NCBI GenBank assembly: GCA_043720875.1
Contig: JAYSRU010000102.1
Span: 1 to 43,134, forward strand
Length of the DNA stretch: 43,134 nucleotides
Source of the DNA: JAYSRU01 sp043720875
GTDB lineage: Bacteria > Bacteroidota > Bacteroidia > Flavobacteriales_D > Crocinitomicaceae
Direction: 5' to 3'
The notes under the pieces were generated by a model. That model worked only from the letters and a program-made list of their open reading frames with translations. It was not told the origin of the DNA and made no database searches. A program made the translations under genes and the position numbers. Within the stretch, counting starts at the first letter, position 1; every line of letters begins with the position of its first letter. This document shows, piece after piece, positions 32,242 to 42,802 of this stretch.

Positions 32242-34359
32242 ATGAAATTAAATACTATACTCTCTGTTACCGTTTTAATCGCAATAAGTGCGTGTTCGTC
32301 TCCAATAAAAATCATCAAAAAGGCTGCAAAGACCTATGACAATGAAAATTATTGTAACGCAACTGAAGCGAATGAGAAAGCATATAACTCCATCACTCGA
32401 AAAAGTGATGCTGCTTTACAAAACAAAGGTCAATATGCTTTTCAAATAGCAGAATCTTATAGATTCACTGACAAGCATAAGGAAGCCGCTGAATGGTATG
32501 AAAAAGCTGCGATACTTAAATATCAAAACACTGACCCTAGTATCCTATATAACTTAGGAGAGATGTATAGATTACAAGCTGAATACCCAAAGGCTAAAGA
32601 AGCTTACATGAAGTATGCAAAATTGGTGCCTGGTGACAAACAAGCAGAAGTTCAAATTAATGCGTGTGACTTGGTAGTTGAATTTAAGGCGAATCAAACA
32701 AGACACCTAGTAACTAACGTTGATCAAATTAATGATCAAGTTATGGATATGGCACCAATGTTTTCTGACCGTAAGGATTCTCGATTAGTTTTCGGATCAT
32801 CACGTGTTGGATCTAGCGATGACGGAATTGACCCAAGAACGTGTGAAGCGTATATGGATTTATGGGAAGCACAAATGAATAAAAATGGCACTTGGTCTGC
32901 ACCAACATTGTTAGTAGGTGAAAAAATAAATACTGGTGACAACGAAGGAACTGCATGTTTTGACGAAAGAGCCAAAACAATGTTTTTCACTAGATGTCCT
33001 CACGTTAGCAAACAAGATTTGGGATGTGATATTTGGGTTTCTGAACTTGGTGGAAAATCATGGGGAGAACCTACAAAACTTGCTTTAAAAACTGCTGATT
33101 CAATATCTGTTGGACATCCTTGTGTTTCTGGAGATGGTAAATTCTTGATTTTCACCTCTGATATGCCAGGTGGATTTGGCGGTAGAGATTTGTGGTACAC
33201 AACGTATACTAAAAAAGGTAACACATGGGCAGCACCTATCAACATGGGTTCTGAAGTCAATACTTCAGGTGACGAGATGTTTGCAACATTTGCTAGAAAT
33301 GGTGACTTGTACTTCGCCTCTAATGGTCATCCAGGTATGGGTGGATTAGATATGTTTAAAGCTGCGAAAGTTGGAGACGAAATGAAATGGGAATCCCCTA
33401 CAAATATGGGGGCACCATTAAACTCAAACAACAATGATTATAATATCGTTGAGAAAGATGATAAAAACGGTTATTTTACTTCGGAAAGAAAAGGAGTTAA
33501 AGGTGAAAATAACAAACCAGATATTTACACATACGTTCTTCCTCCAAACTTATTCGATTTAACTGTTATTATTGCAGAAATTGGAACACCTAACGGTAAA
33601 GTAGCTGATGCTACCGTAAATGTAACAGGAAATGATGGTTCTAAATGGGTAGGAAAAACTGATGCTAATGGATCTGTTTTCTGGGACAAGAAACCAAATG
33701 GTGATCGTTACATCAATGAGAACTCTACTTATACCATCAAAATAAACAAAGATGGATACCACGAAGAAAAGAAAGGCGCAAGTTTAACAACAGTAGGATT
33801 GAACTATGACCAGAATTTCGTTGTTGAAATGGGCTTATTCCCGAAAAGAGAAATTCGTTTACCGGAAGTTCGTTACGCTTTAGGTTCATGGGTTCTTTTA
33901 ACAGATTCTTCCATCAACTCTAAAGATTCACTAAACTTTGTATATGAATTACTTACAGAATACCCAGGAATGGTATTAGAATTAAGCTCACATACAGATG
34001 CGCGTGGTAAAGATGCAGCGAATTTAATTCTTTCACAAAAAAGAGCAAAGTCATGTGTTGATTACCTAGTGCTAGAGAAAGGCATTGATCCAGCAAGATT
34101 AATTGCTTCTGGAAAAGGTGAAACTACTCCAGCGATTTACAAAGATCCAGTTACTGGAGTCGAGATTAGATTGATCGAATCAATGATCAATAGTTACAAG
34201 AAAACAGATAAGACTAAGTTTGAGTTTTACCACCAACGTAACAGACGTACCACTGGTAACGTGATAACACTAGACTATGTCCCTGGGCAACCAATACCGG
34301 GAAGAGAAGTTAAGCCTGAAGTAACTCCTGAAACACAAATTAAGCCTAAGAATCCTTAG
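32242..34359 (+). CDS. PorE-like lipoprotein: TPR, PD40 propeller, regulatory domain, OmpA
   Basis: A 705-residue outer-membrane lipoprotein with lipobox ISAC and lipidated Cys18. Domain order: TPR-like helices (about 25-135, AAEWYEKAAIL, YNLGEMYRLQAEYPKAKEAY); PD40/WD40-like propeller blades (150-425, e.g. RLVFGSSR, MFFTRCPH, FLIFTSDMPGGFGGRDLWYT, LYFASNGHPGMGGLDMF, GYFTSERKG); a carboxypeptidase-regulatory-like domain (about 435-530, GKVADATVNVTGNDGSKWVG); and an OmpA peptidoglycan-binding domain (about 540-650, LELSSHTDARGKDAANLILS, QKRAKSCVDYL). This order matches PorE of Porphyromonas, a T9SS component that links the machine to peptidoglycan. It precedes the PKD adhesin and PorP/SprF genes. 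A strong terminator follows. Confidence 0.88.
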   Translation: MKLNTILSVTVLIAISACSSPIKIIKKAAKTYDNENYCNATEANEKAYNSITRKSDAALQNKGQYAFQIAESYRFTDKHKEAAEWYEKAAILKYQNTDPSILYNLGEMYRLQAEYPKAKEAYMKYAKLVPGDKQAEVQINACDLVVEFKANQTRHLVTNVDQINDQVMDMAPMFSDRKDSRLVFGSSRVGSSDDGIDPRTCEAYMDLWEAQMNKNGTWSAPTLLVGEKINTGDNEGTACFDERAKTMFFTRCPHVSKQDLGCDIWVSELGGKSWGEPTKLALKTADSISVGHPCVSGDGKFLIFTSDMPGGFGGRDLWYTTYTKKGNTWAAPINMGSEVNTSGDEMFATFARNGDLYFASNGHPGMGGLDMFKAAKVGDEMKWESPTNMGAPLNSNNNDYNIVEKDDKNGYFTSERKGVKGENNKPDIYTYVLPPNLFDLTVIIAEIGTPNGKVADATVNVTGNDGSKWVGKTDANGSVFWDKKPNGDRYINENSTYTIKINKDGYHEEKKGASLTTVGLNYDQNFVVEMGLFPKREIRLPEVRYALGSWVLLTDSSINSKDSLNFVYELLTEYPGMVLELSSHTDARGKDAANLILSQKRAKSCVDYLVLEKGIDPARLIASGKGETTPAIYKDPVTGVEIRLIESMINSYKKTDKTKFEFYHQRNRRTTGNVITLDYVPGQPIPGREVKPEVTPETQIKPKNP

Positions 34360-34375
34360 TCAATAAAATTTAAAT

Positions 34376-34409
34376 AAAAAAAAGCGACCTAACTTAGGTC
34401 GCTTTTTTT
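34376..34409 (+). terminator. Intrinsic terminator after the PorE-like gene
   Basis: GCGACCTA (34384-34391), a 3-base loop and TAGGTCGC (34395-34402) form a perfect stem flanked by an A run (34376-34383) and a T run (34403-34409). It ends the PorE-like transcript 17 bases after its stop codon, so the PKD adhesin gene needs its own promoter. Confidence 0.92.
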
Positions 34410-34670
34410 ATTTCACATCTGAATACGATTCGAAACAAGCAACCAAATTGTACTTGGTTCGTTTTAGAAACGGTAGATATACTAATCGATTTAAACAGAT
34501 AACTAATTCTAACACAATCAGTCTAGTATAGATGCACTAGTCAAAATTGAATTAAAATAATTAACTTTGCAAAAATTAACTTTAACGAAGAACTTAAAAT
34601 AATTAAAACGGAAAATGATAGCGTTAAAATTCATTTCCACAACCTAGATTTCCGACCTAACACCCAGTAA
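34410..34670 (+). promoter_or_regulatory. Intergenic region with promoter of the PKD adhesin gene
   Basis: The 311-base gap between the PorE-like and adhesin genes holds the terminator and then AT-rich DNA with no gene. A perfect -7 element TAACTTTG lies at 34562-34569, with a second near copy TAACTTTA at 34577-34584, predicting a 5' leader of about 80-95 bases. A TTG at 34547-34549 is closer than a normal -33 element. Nothing else recognisable. Confidence 0.5.
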
Positions 34671-37600
34671 ATGAAATTATTAATATTACTGATTACACTA
34701 TTCCTTACCTCCGCTGAGTGTTTTGCTCAATGTCAAGCTTTTGCTGGGCCAAACCGGTCAATTTGTCTTGGGGGTAATGCTGTTATAGGAGCAACTCCCG
34801 CAGCTACTGGAACTGGACCTTTTACTTATTTATGGACTCCTGCAGCCGGTCTTTCCTGCACAACATGTCCAAACCCAGTTGCGTCTCCGATTGTAACCAC
34901 AACCTATAATTTACAAATTACAGACAACACTGGCTGCAACGATGGAGATAATGTTCAAGTAACCGTTACCGCTTTAGTAAATGCCAATTTCACATTTGCG
35001 CCTAACAACAGTTGCGCTAATACACCTGTCAACTTCACGAATACTTCTACCGGCCCTGGCTTAACCTATTTATGGAATTTCGGAAATCCTGCTTCAGGAA
35101 GTGCTAACACCTCTACAAGTACCAATCCTGCGCATACTTTCGTGAGTGAGGGAAATGGTTCAACAATTTTTAACGTAACACTTACCGTAACAAATGCTTC
35201 AGGTTGTACAGATAATGTGATTATACCTGTAACTATTCAAAATACACCAGGACCAATTCTAATTGATCCAATTGACGACATGAAAAACTGTGCTGGTACC
35301 ACATTCAATATGACTGTTTACGATGCGTCATCAGCCACAGGAAATACTTCTTTTCAAATAATTTGGGGAGATGGCAGTCCAAACTTCTCAAGCACTTCAT
35401 TTCCCGGTACAGGAGCAACGCATAATTATACTACCGCTGATATTTTTGATTTACTATACATTGTTACGGGAGCAAATGGTTGTGTTGATACGGCATTATA
35501 TAATATAGCTAACATTACTAATCCAGCTATCGGAGCGGCAAATCCTGGAGGTACGACCGGTTGCGGCCCTTTGACATTGTGTTTTCCACTCAGTAATTTT
35601 ATCACAAATCACGGCTCTACTTATTACGTTGTAAATTATGGTGATGGTTCTCCAAAAGACACGCTTCCTCATCCACCACCAGCAATATTATGTCACACGT
35701 ATTCTACTACCAGTTGTGGGCTCCCAGGGAATTCATTTACGTTTAAAATTACCGCAATTAATAGATGTGATTCTTCAACAGCAACAATAAGCCCTATAAG
35801 AGTTTACCTCGGTCCGGTTGCCAATTTCACAGTTTCTATGGATCCAGCATGTGTTAATACTCCAATTACAATGATAAACACTTCGCAAACTGGATTTAAT
35901 AGTTCATGTTCTGGGGCAACTATATTCAATTGGAACTTTGGAGACGGGGTTTCTTTGACAACTTTTACACTAACTAACCCAATACACGCCTACACGTTAC
36001 CTGGAACCTATACCGTTACACTTTCCGCTCAAAATGGATGTGGTACAACAACTCAAACCAGAACAGTGTGTGTTGAAATTCCACCAGTTCCACTTTTTAC
36101 ATTAACTCCAACAACTGGGTGCGCTCCATTAATTTCCATCGTAACAAATACTTCTACAACATTAAACACTTGTGCCGTAACACGACTATGGACTGTTGTA
36201 TACCAAGGATCAACTTGTCTTCCATCTTCGGGTACGTTTAGCTTTATTGGTGGCACAGACAATCAATCGGTTAATCCGCAGTTTCAATTTAATGGTCCTG
36301 GAGTATATGTTGTTCGCTTAACATTGACCAATTCATGCGGGCCAGCATTTGTCGAGCAAACTGTAACAGTTAAAGGACTTCCTCAAGTTAGTATTTTGCC
36401 CTTATCAAGTATTTGTGAAGGTAATTCAATTGCACCAGTTGCATCAATCAATAACTGCTATGACCCGATAACTGCGTATAACTGGAATTTCACGAATGGA
36501 TTACCTGCGAGTTCTATAGTGCTAAACCCTGGAAATGTTCTTTTTAATACTGCCGGAACTTTTGCAATTAATCTAAGCGTAACCAACAGTTGTGGTGTCG
36601 CGAACACTACTCAAAACATTCTAGTAAATCCACTGCCTCCAAACTTAAATCCAACCGTTACCAATAACCTGTGCGTAGGTCAAACAGCCAACTTTAGCGC
36701 TAACGCGTTAGCAGGAGTTAGCTATACTTGGAGAGACCCAAGCAATGTTGTTGTATCTAACAACCAAAATTTTTCTATCACGAATGTGACACTTGCCAAT
36801 GCTGGAACCTACACCTTAACTGGTTCATTCGGAACTTGTGTTGGGGTGGCAGCAACAGTAACATTAGTGATAACTCCCCTACCAATTATTACTGTAACAG
36901 CTTCAAGTACTATTTGTGCTGGAACGAATATTACTTTAACCGCAAATGGCGCATCCACCTACACTTGGACACCGATTACAAATCTCAATGTTACCGTGGG
37001 CGCAGTTGTAATTGCAAATCCTACTACTACCACTACCTATACTGTGGTTGGAAACAACGGAACTTGTAGTGGTAACGCACAAACAACGGTAACTATAATT
37101 CCTATTCCAATTGTTAATGCTGGAATCGATACTACTGTTTGTAATCAAGCGATTCCATTTAACCTAAGCGCTACCCCAATTGGAGGAACTTGGACAGGTA
37201 GTAATGTTACTCCAACTGGTCAATTCACTCCAAGCGGATCTGGTACTTTTACGCTAACTTATACCTACATCAATATTAACGGTTGCACAAATACAGATAC
37301 AAGAGATGTTACGGTCATTAACCCAACACCAGCAAATGCCGGAGTTGATGCAGTACTTTGTTTAGACGCGGCAAACTTAACCCTCACTGGAAGCCCCATT
37401 GGCGGAACCTGGACTGGTTCTGGTGTAACGGTTGCAGGAATATTTGACCCAACTATTGTAGGCCTCTTTGATTTAGTTTATACTTTAGGAGCAGGTGCTT
37501 GTTTAACAACAGACACAGTTAAAATAACGGTTAACCCATTACCAATTGTAAATGCGGGAATAGATTTCACTCAATGTATTAGCGATGCCCCTTCTTTTTT

Positions 37601-40600
37601 GATTGGGAACCCACTTGGAGGAACATGGTCTGGGATTGGAATTACGAATCCATTAGGTAACTTCTCACCTGCTATTGCTGGAGTAGGTTTACCAATTCTA
37701 ACGTACAGTTATTTAGACCTTGCATCCGGTTGTGCCAATACAGATCAGTTAACAGCTACAATAATTGCACTACCAATCGTTAATGCTGGAAACGACACTA
37801 CAGTTTGTAACCAACCAATTCCTTTTAATTTAATTGCTACACCAAGCGGTGGAACATGGTCAGGAAGCAATGTTTCCGTTACTGGTCAATTTACGCCAAG
37901 CGGAACAGGTACGTTTGCACTTACTTACACGTTCACTACTGTTAATGGTTGTACAAATTCGGATGTTCGAAATGTTACTGTTATCAACCCAACTCCTGCC
38001 AATGCAGGATCAGATGCTGCGCTTTGTATCGATGCCCCAAATTTAACCTTATCAGGAACTCCAGTTGGAGGAACCTGGACTGGATCCGGTGTTTCTGTAG
38101 GAGGAATATTTGACCCAACCCTTGCTGGAGCCTTTAATTTAGTCTATACATTTGGAGCCGGAGCTTGTTTAACAAGAGATACTGTTCAAGTAACTGTAAA
38201 TTCATTGCCAGTAGTATCTGCCGGTTTAGATTTTGCCCAATGCATTAACGCTGCACCTTCAATCCTAATAGGAACTCCAATAGGTGGCACATGGTCTGGG
38301 TTAGGAATCACCAATCCATTAGGGAATTTCTCACCGGTTTTGGCTGGCACGGGATCACACACACTTACGTACATCTATTTAGACATCGTTACAGGATGTT
38401 CCAATATTGACGTTTCATTCGCAACAATAAATCCCTTACCTATCGTTAATGCTGGTTTAGACACAACTATTTGCAATCAACCATTTCCTATTCAATTTTA
38501 TGCCACACCCGCATTAGGAACATGGTCGGGGTCTGGCATCACAGCTACTGGGATTTTTACACCTGGTGCAGTTGGAAGTTCTCCTTTAACGTATAGTTAT
38601 ACGAATGCTACCGGCTGTTCGAATTCAGACATACGTATTGTTACCGTTGTAGCACCTATACAACCGAACGCAGGGTTAGATTTTCCCATTTGTATTGACG
38701 CTCCAAATGCCATTCTAGTACCTATTCCTACTTTGGGAATCTGGACTGGAACTGATGTAACAACTACAGGAATATTTAATCCAACTACGGCTGGAAACTT
38801 TCCACTAGTCTATTCGATTGGTGCTGGAAACTGTTTGCGAACAGACACATTAATTGTAACCGTCAATCCTCTCCCACTTGTAACAACCGGTCCAGATTTA
38901 GACTTTTGCCCTACCGACCCAATTATAGACTTACCTGAAAACCCGATTGGAGGAACATGGGCTGGTTCAGGAATAACAAATGTAAGTACCGGAACATTTA
39001 ATCCATTTATTGCACCTGTTGGCACACATAACCTTACTTATACCTATACCGATCCTGTTACCGGTTGTTCTAATTCAGATTTGATGGTTGCCAACATCCA
39101 CCCAACTCCGGTTCCAATTTTTACCGTAGCACCAATTGTGTGTATCGGTATATCTGAATCTTTCACAAACACCTCTCTTTTCGGATCAACTTACGCTTGG
39201 AATCTTGGTGACAACACAACTTCTACGCTAGTTTCACCAAGTCACACCTATACAACTGCAGGATTCTATACTACTCAATTGATTGTTACCTCAGCATTTG
39301 GCTGTATTGATTCCATTTCACAACCAATTGAAGTCCGAATACCACCAACAGCAGATTTCACGTTAGCGCCTGATTCTGCTTGTGGACCAGTTATCGTTAG
39401 TTTTAACAATTTATCTTCTGGACCAAGTCTTACGTATGCGTGGAATTTCGGAAACGGAAACACATCTATTGCTCAAAATCCTGCAAGCCAAACTTATAAC
39501 CAAGGAGTTATTGCTGACACGTCGTATTCAATCATTTTAATCGTTACTAATTTTTGCGGATCCGTAAGCCACACGGAAAACGTAATTGCAATGCCTCAAC
39601 CCAACGCAATATTCGGCACCAACACAGATGTAGGTTGCTCACCTTTAAACTTACAATTCAATAATATCAGTCTCGGACTTCCAGATTCCTATACATGGGA
39701 TTTTGGTAACGGTGCAACCGGCAACAATGGGTTAGGCTTATTTACACAACAATTCGTGACAGGTACTTCGGATACAACTTTTACCATAATGTTAGCAGTT
39801 GCTAATGAATGTGGAGTTGACACAGCATATCATACGATTACCGTATTACCCAACATTGTTAACGCGTTTTTTAACGTGAATAGCCCAAGTGGATGTGTTC
39901 CACACGTTGTAAATTTTTCTCAATTCAGTACAGGAGCAACATTTTATAGCTGGAATTTCGGTGACGGAAATGTATCCACCCTTGCATCTCCTAGCCATAC
40001 CTTTACATCGCCTGGTGTTTACACTGTTTATTTGTACGCGAATGACGGTTGCGGATACGATACGACCTCACAACAAATTACGGTGTTTCCATCACCAATT
40101 GTGGCCTTTAACTCCCAGCCTGATTCAGTTTGTATTAACGCCCCTTTTCTTTTCCAGAATCAGTCCATTGGACTCGCCAACTGTACTTGGAGTTTTGGTG
40201 ATGGAGGAAGCAGCGTCTTGTTTGATCCTACACACATCTATGTTACAAGTGGAACGTTCATTGTCACACTTACAGGCGTTGGGTTAACAAATGGTTGTTC
40301 CGCATCAATTAGTCACAGTGTTGTTGTTAGCACCAATCCAGTAGCACAATTTACAGCCAACCCAATTTCAGGTTGTGAACCGTTGAACGTAAGTTTTAAC
40401 AATACAAGTACCAATACCAATTTCCAAGCATGGAATTTTGGGGACGGTAATTTTAGTACTTCATTTTCAACCAATCACACTTATACAAGTGCCGGGACCT
40501 ATATCGTCAACTTAAACGTAGAAAATTCGAACGGCTGTGCAGATTCTACAGCTGTCGTAATTACAGTTTATCCAAAACCCGTTGCTCAATTTACTACCAC

Positions 40601-41648
40601 CTCAACAGATGTTTGTACACCACCCGTTTTACTAAATACGCTAAATACAAGTACAGGAGCATTAAACTATGACTGGACTTTTGGTGACGGCGGTGTATCC
40701 AATCTTACACAACCATCACACAACTACCCTGTAGCAGGCACCTATACGATTCAGTTGATCGCTTCATCCCTTTATGGTTGCAAGGATACGGCATCGCAAG
40801 TTCTCAATGTCTACGACACACCAATTGCCAGCTTTACCTTACCGGAAGATACTGTTTGTGCAGGCGAAAATATATTGTTTAACTCCACTAGTTCTTTTGC
40901 GGATTCTCTTACTTGGAACTTCGGAAACGGTAATATTCAAATTGGAAATAGTGTGAATTATAATTACGCTAATTCTGGAAACTACATAATCACATTAATT
41001 GCCAATGGTCCTGGTGGTTGTGCAGACACCCTAACCATCGTACAGCCGATCGTTGTAAATCCAAGCCCAGTGGCAGACTTTGAATTCGAAAACATTCAAA
41101 ATCCTGATCCTTTAAGTGGAATTGTTGCGTTTACTAACACCTCTATAAATGCAAATTCATATTGGTGGACTTTTGGAAACGGTGACACATCATCACTTGT
41201 TGATCCGATAGAACGCTATAATGAATTTGGTGATTTTGATGTTACGCTGATTGCATACAACCAATACGGCTGTGTAGACACAATACGTCAAACAGTAAAT
41301 GTAGACTTCTTCTATGGGCTATATATACCGAATGCAATTAACCCTGGACATCCGGAATTTGAAGTTTCACACTTCCTTCCAAAAGGTGTTGGATTACAAG
41401 AATATGAACTATTAATTTATGATGACTGGGGTAACTTAATTTGGTCTACAACAGCTTTAGACGCTGATGGCCGACCAACAGAAAGTTGGGATGGAACATT
41501 CCTAGGGGTTCCTGTTCAGCAAGATGCCTACGTATGGAAAGTAACTGCAACCTTTATGAATTTCAAAGTATATGAAGGAAAAGAATACCCTAAATCAAAC
41601 GGAAAGAAACGTCTCAAACGTTCTGGTTCAGTAACTGTAATAAGATAA
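34671..41648 (+). CDS. Giant PKD-repeat surface adhesin with type B T9SS sorting domain
   Basis: A 2325-residue protein with a signal peptide (1-19). Residues 24-813 hold PKD-like and Ig-like domains (YLWNFGNPAS, IIWGDGSP, YVVNYGDGSP, FNWNFGDGV). Residues 814-1480 are nine NAG-D-x-C-type domains arranged as a triad repeated three times. Residues 1481 to about 2210 hold at least nine PKD domains marked by W-x-F/L-G-D/N-G (YAWNLGD, YTWDFGNG, YSWNFGDG, CTWSFGDG, QAWNFGDG, YDWTFGDG, LTWNFGNG, YWWTFGNG). The last 110 residues are a gliding-motility-associated (type B) C-terminal domain: LYIPNAINPGHPEF, YELLIYDDWGNLIW, ESWDGTFLGVPVQQDAYVWK. It is rich in Thr, Asn and paired cysteines. The PorP/SprF gene three bases downstream is the expected secretion partner. 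Probable adhesin (inference). Confidence 0.92.
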   Translation: MKLLILLITLFLTSAECFAQCQAFAGPNRSICLGGNAVIGATPAATGTGPFTYLWTPAAGLSCTTCPNPVASPIVTTTYNLQITDNTGCNDGDNVQVTVTALVNANFTFAPNNSCANTPVNFTNTSTGPGLTYLWNFGNPASGSANTSTSTNPAHTFVSEGNGSTIFNVTLTVTNASGCTDNVIIPVTIQNTPGPILIDPIDDMKNCAGTTFNMTVYDASSATGNTSFQIIWGDGSPNFSSTSFPGTGATHNYTTADIFDLLYIVTGANGCVDTALYNIANITNPAIGAANPGGTTGCGPLTLCFPLSNFITNHGSTYYVVNYGDGSPKDTLPHPPPAILCHTYSTTSCGLPGNSFTFKITAINRCDSSTATISPIRVYLGPVANFTVSMDPACVNTPITMINTSQTGFNSSCSGATIFNWNFGDGVSLTTFTLTNPIHAYTLPGTYTVTLSAQNGCGTTTQTRTVCVEIPPVPLFTLTPTTGCAPLISIVTNTSTTLNTCAVTRLWTVVYQGSTCLPSSGTFSFIGGTDNQSVNPQFQFNGPGVYVVRLTLTNSCGPAFVEQTVTVKGLPQVSILPLSSICEGNSIAPVASINNCYDPITAYNWNFTNGLPASSIVLNPGNVLFNTAGTFAINLSVTNSCGVANTTQNILVNPLPPNLNPTVTNNLCVGQTANFSANALAGVSYTWRDPSNVVVSNNQNFSITNVTLANAGTYTLTGSFGTCVGVAATVTLVITPLPIITVTASSTICAGTNITLTANGASTYTWTPITNLNVTVGAVVIANPTTTTTYTVVGNNGTCSGNAQTTVTIIPIPIVNAGIDTTVCNQAIPFNLSATPIGGTWTGSNVTPTGQFTPSGSGTFTLTYTYININGCTNTDTRDVTVINPTPANAGVDAVLCLDAANLTLTGSPIGGTWTGSGVTVAGIFDPTIVGLFDLVYTLGAGACLTTDTVKITVNPLPIVNAGIDFTQCISDAPSFLIGNPLGGTWSGIGITNPLGNFSPAIAGVGLPILTYSYLDLASGCANTDQLTATIIALPIVNAGNDTTVCNQPIPFNLIATPSGGTWSGSNVSVTGQFTPSGTGTFALTYTFTTVNGCTNSDVRNVTVINPTPANAGSDAALCIDAPNLTLSGTPVGGTWTGSGVSVGGIFDPTLAGAFNLVYTFGAGACLTRDTVQVTVNSLPVVSAGLDFAQCINAAPSILIGTPIGGTWSGLGITNPLGNFSPVLAGTGSHTLTYIYLDIVTGCSNIDVSFATINPLPIVNAGLDTTICNQPFPIQFYATPALGTWSGSGITATGIFTPGAVGSSPLTYSYTNATGCSNSDIRIVTVVAPIQPNAGLDFPICIDAPNAILVPIPTLGIWTGTDVTTTGIFNPTTAGNFPLVYSIGAGNCLRTDTLIVTVNPLPLVTTGPDLDFCPTDPIIDLPENPIGGTWAGSGITNVSTGTFNPFIAPVGTHNLTYTYTDPVTGCSNSDLMVANIHPTPVPIFTVAPIVCIGISESFTNTSLFGSTYAWNLGDNTTSTLVSPSHTYTTAGFYTTQLIVTSAFGCIDSISQPIEVRIPPTADFTLAPDSACGPVIVSFNNLSSGPSLTYAWNFGNGNTSIAQNPASQTYNQGVIADTSYSIILIVTNFCGSVSHTENVIAMPQPNAIFGTNTDVGCSPLNLQFNNISLGLPDSYTWDFGNGATGNNGLGLFTQQFVTGTSDTTFTIMLAVANECGVDTAYHTITVLPNIVNAFFNVNSPSGCVPHVVNFSQFSTGATFYSWNFGDGNVSTLASPSHTFTSPGVYTVYLYANDGCGYDTTSQQITVFPSPIVAFNSQPDSVCINAPFLFQNQSIGLANCTWSFGDGGSSVLFDPTHIYVTSGTFIVTLTGVGLTNGCSASISHSVVVSTNPVAQFTANPISGCEPLNVSFNNTSTNTNFQAWNFGDGNFSTSFSTNHTYTSAGTYIVNLNVENSNGCADSTAVVITVYPKPVAQFTTTSTDVCTPPVLLNTLNTSTGALNYDWTFGDGGVSNLTQPSHNYPVAGTYTIQLIASSLYGCKDTASQVLNVYDTPIASFTLPEDTVCAGENILFNSTSSFADSLTWNFGNGNIQIGNSVNYNYANSGNYIITLIANGPGGCADTLTIVQPIVVNPSPVADFEFENIQNPDPLSGIVAFTNTSINANSYWWTFGNGDTSSLVDPIERYNEFGDFDVTLIAYNQYGCVDTIRQTVNVDFFYGLYIPNAINPGHPEFEVSHFLPKGVGLQEYELLIYDDWGNLIWSTTALDADGRPTESWDGTFLGVPVQQDAYVWKVTATFMNFKVYEGKEYPKSNGKKRLKRSGSVTVIR
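37110..39110 (+). repeat. Three tandem copies of a 222-residue three-domain block
   Basis: Inside the adhesin, three consecutive blocks start with IVNAG-D-T-x-C-NQ at 37110, 37776 and 38442 and span 666, 666 and 669 bases. Each block has three related but distinct domains, A (73 residues, C-NQ), B (72, C-x-DA-x-N) and C (77, F-x-C / GGTW-x-G-x-GITN). Domain A resembles the other A copies better than it resembles B or C, so the triad was duplicated as a unit after the three domain types had already diverged. The third block is the most diverged. Confidence 0.88.
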
Positions 41649-41651
41649 GCG

Positions 41652-42698
41652 ATGCATAAAATAATCCTTCTTTTTATTTTCAGTTACGGCAGTACTTTAA
41701 TTGCCCAAGACTCTAACTTTTCACAGTTCTATAATAATCCTATTTACTATAATCCGGCGATGACAGCGATCAACAACGGGGTTACAATTCGTTCGAATGC
41801 GAGAAGTCTTTGGGGACCAATACCCGGTAGATTTAATACTTTCGGAGCCTCGATTGAAGCACAGACTGTTTTTAAAATGGGCTTAGGTGGAAACCTTTAC
41901 ACAGATGTTGCTGGCGAAGCTTTATTGAGAACCACAGGAGGCTACTTCACTTATTCTTATCGCCCAATAGATACAAAAAACCTGAGTATTCAAGCCGGAC
42001 TAGGTGGAGGATTTGTGAGTAAAAATATAGACTGGACAAAGCTCACCTTTTCAGATCAACTAGATGAAACCCAAGGAAATGTAAGACCTTCAAAATTTAG
42101 CGCACCGAACTATACCCGTGTTTCTTATGCAGATTTCAATACGGGCATTGTCGCAAGATTTAATGGTAGAAGACTAAAATCTGGACAAACATTTAAACAA
42201 TGGTCTGCTACATTAGGAGCTGCTGCACATCATTTATCAGAACCGAAAGATGGATTATTAGGTGACAAGGGTACATTGCCTATGCGTTTTGTTGTTCACG
42301 GTTATTTCAATTTATTGTTTAATCAGGTGATCTTATCTCCAGGATTTATTTTTGAACAACAAAATCAATTTCAAACCACTACTATTGGTTTCAACACCAC
42401 AAATCGTCCGTTTACATTTGGAATTTGGTTTAGAAACAGAAATGCAACACTTGCTTACAACCGTTACGATTCATTCATTTTCAATTTTGGATTTAACTTA
42501 CCCTCCGAAAAGTTAAATGCTCGTTTCATGTATGGGTTTGATATGACAATATCGCGACTCAAAACATCTTCTTATGGGAGTCATGAGGTGAGTATTGTTT
42601 TTGATTTGGACAATAAAATACTGTTTAAAAATAGTGTGAGTAGGAAATCATCCAACAGAACTTTCCAATGTCCGAAAGATTTCAAAGGTTACCAATAA
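41652..42698 (+). CDS. PorP/SprF-family type IX secretion membrane protein
   Basis: A 348-residue outer-membrane protein with a signal peptide (1-18, LFIFSYGSTLIAQ). It opens with DSNFSQFYNNPIYYNPAMTA, the hallmark N-terminus of the PorP/SprF family, and continues as beta-strands (LSIQAGLGGGFVSKNIDW, FVVHGYFNLLFNQVILSPG, FTFGIWFRNRNATLAY, MYGFDMTISRL). SprF-type proteins are needed to export or anchor partner proteins with type B sorting domains. It starts three bases after such a protein, so the two are almost certainly a cognate cargo/partner pair. Family call firm; pairing inferred from context. Confidence 0.93.
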   Translation: MHKIILLFIFSYGSTLIAQDSNFSQFYNNPIYYNPAMTAINNGVTIRSNARSLWGPIPGRFNTFGASIEAQTVFKMGLGGNLYTDVAGEALLRTTGGYFTYSYRPIDTKNLSIQAGLGGGFVSKNIDWTKLTFSDQLDETQGNVRPSKFSAPNYTRVSYADFNTGIVARFNGRRLKSGQTFKQWSATLGAAAHHLSEPKDGLLGDKGTLPMRFVVHGYFNLLFNQVILSPGFIFEQQNQFQTTTIGFNTTNRPFTFGIWFRNRNATLAYNRYDSFIFNFGFNLPSEKLNARFMYGFDMTISRLKTSSYGSHEVSIVFDLDNKILFKNSVSRKSSNRTFQCPKDFKGYQ

Positions 42699-42802
42699 GA
42701 TTTCGAAAGAAAGTTACTAAACGTTTAACCGTTAATTTTTTACCTAATTGTAAAACCAGTGTCAAAAATTCCGATCTTTCGCTAGATTTAATATAACCCA
42801 AG

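Noticed and set aside
37110..39110. Repeats considered as a CRISPR-like or mobile-element array
   Set aside because: The repeats are 666-base coding units in one reading frame with protein-level similarity, not short identical DNA repeats with spacers.
39961..40287. Out-of-frame open reading frame within the adhesin gene
   Set aside because: The main frame has continuous PKD domains here; the alternative product has no recognisable features.
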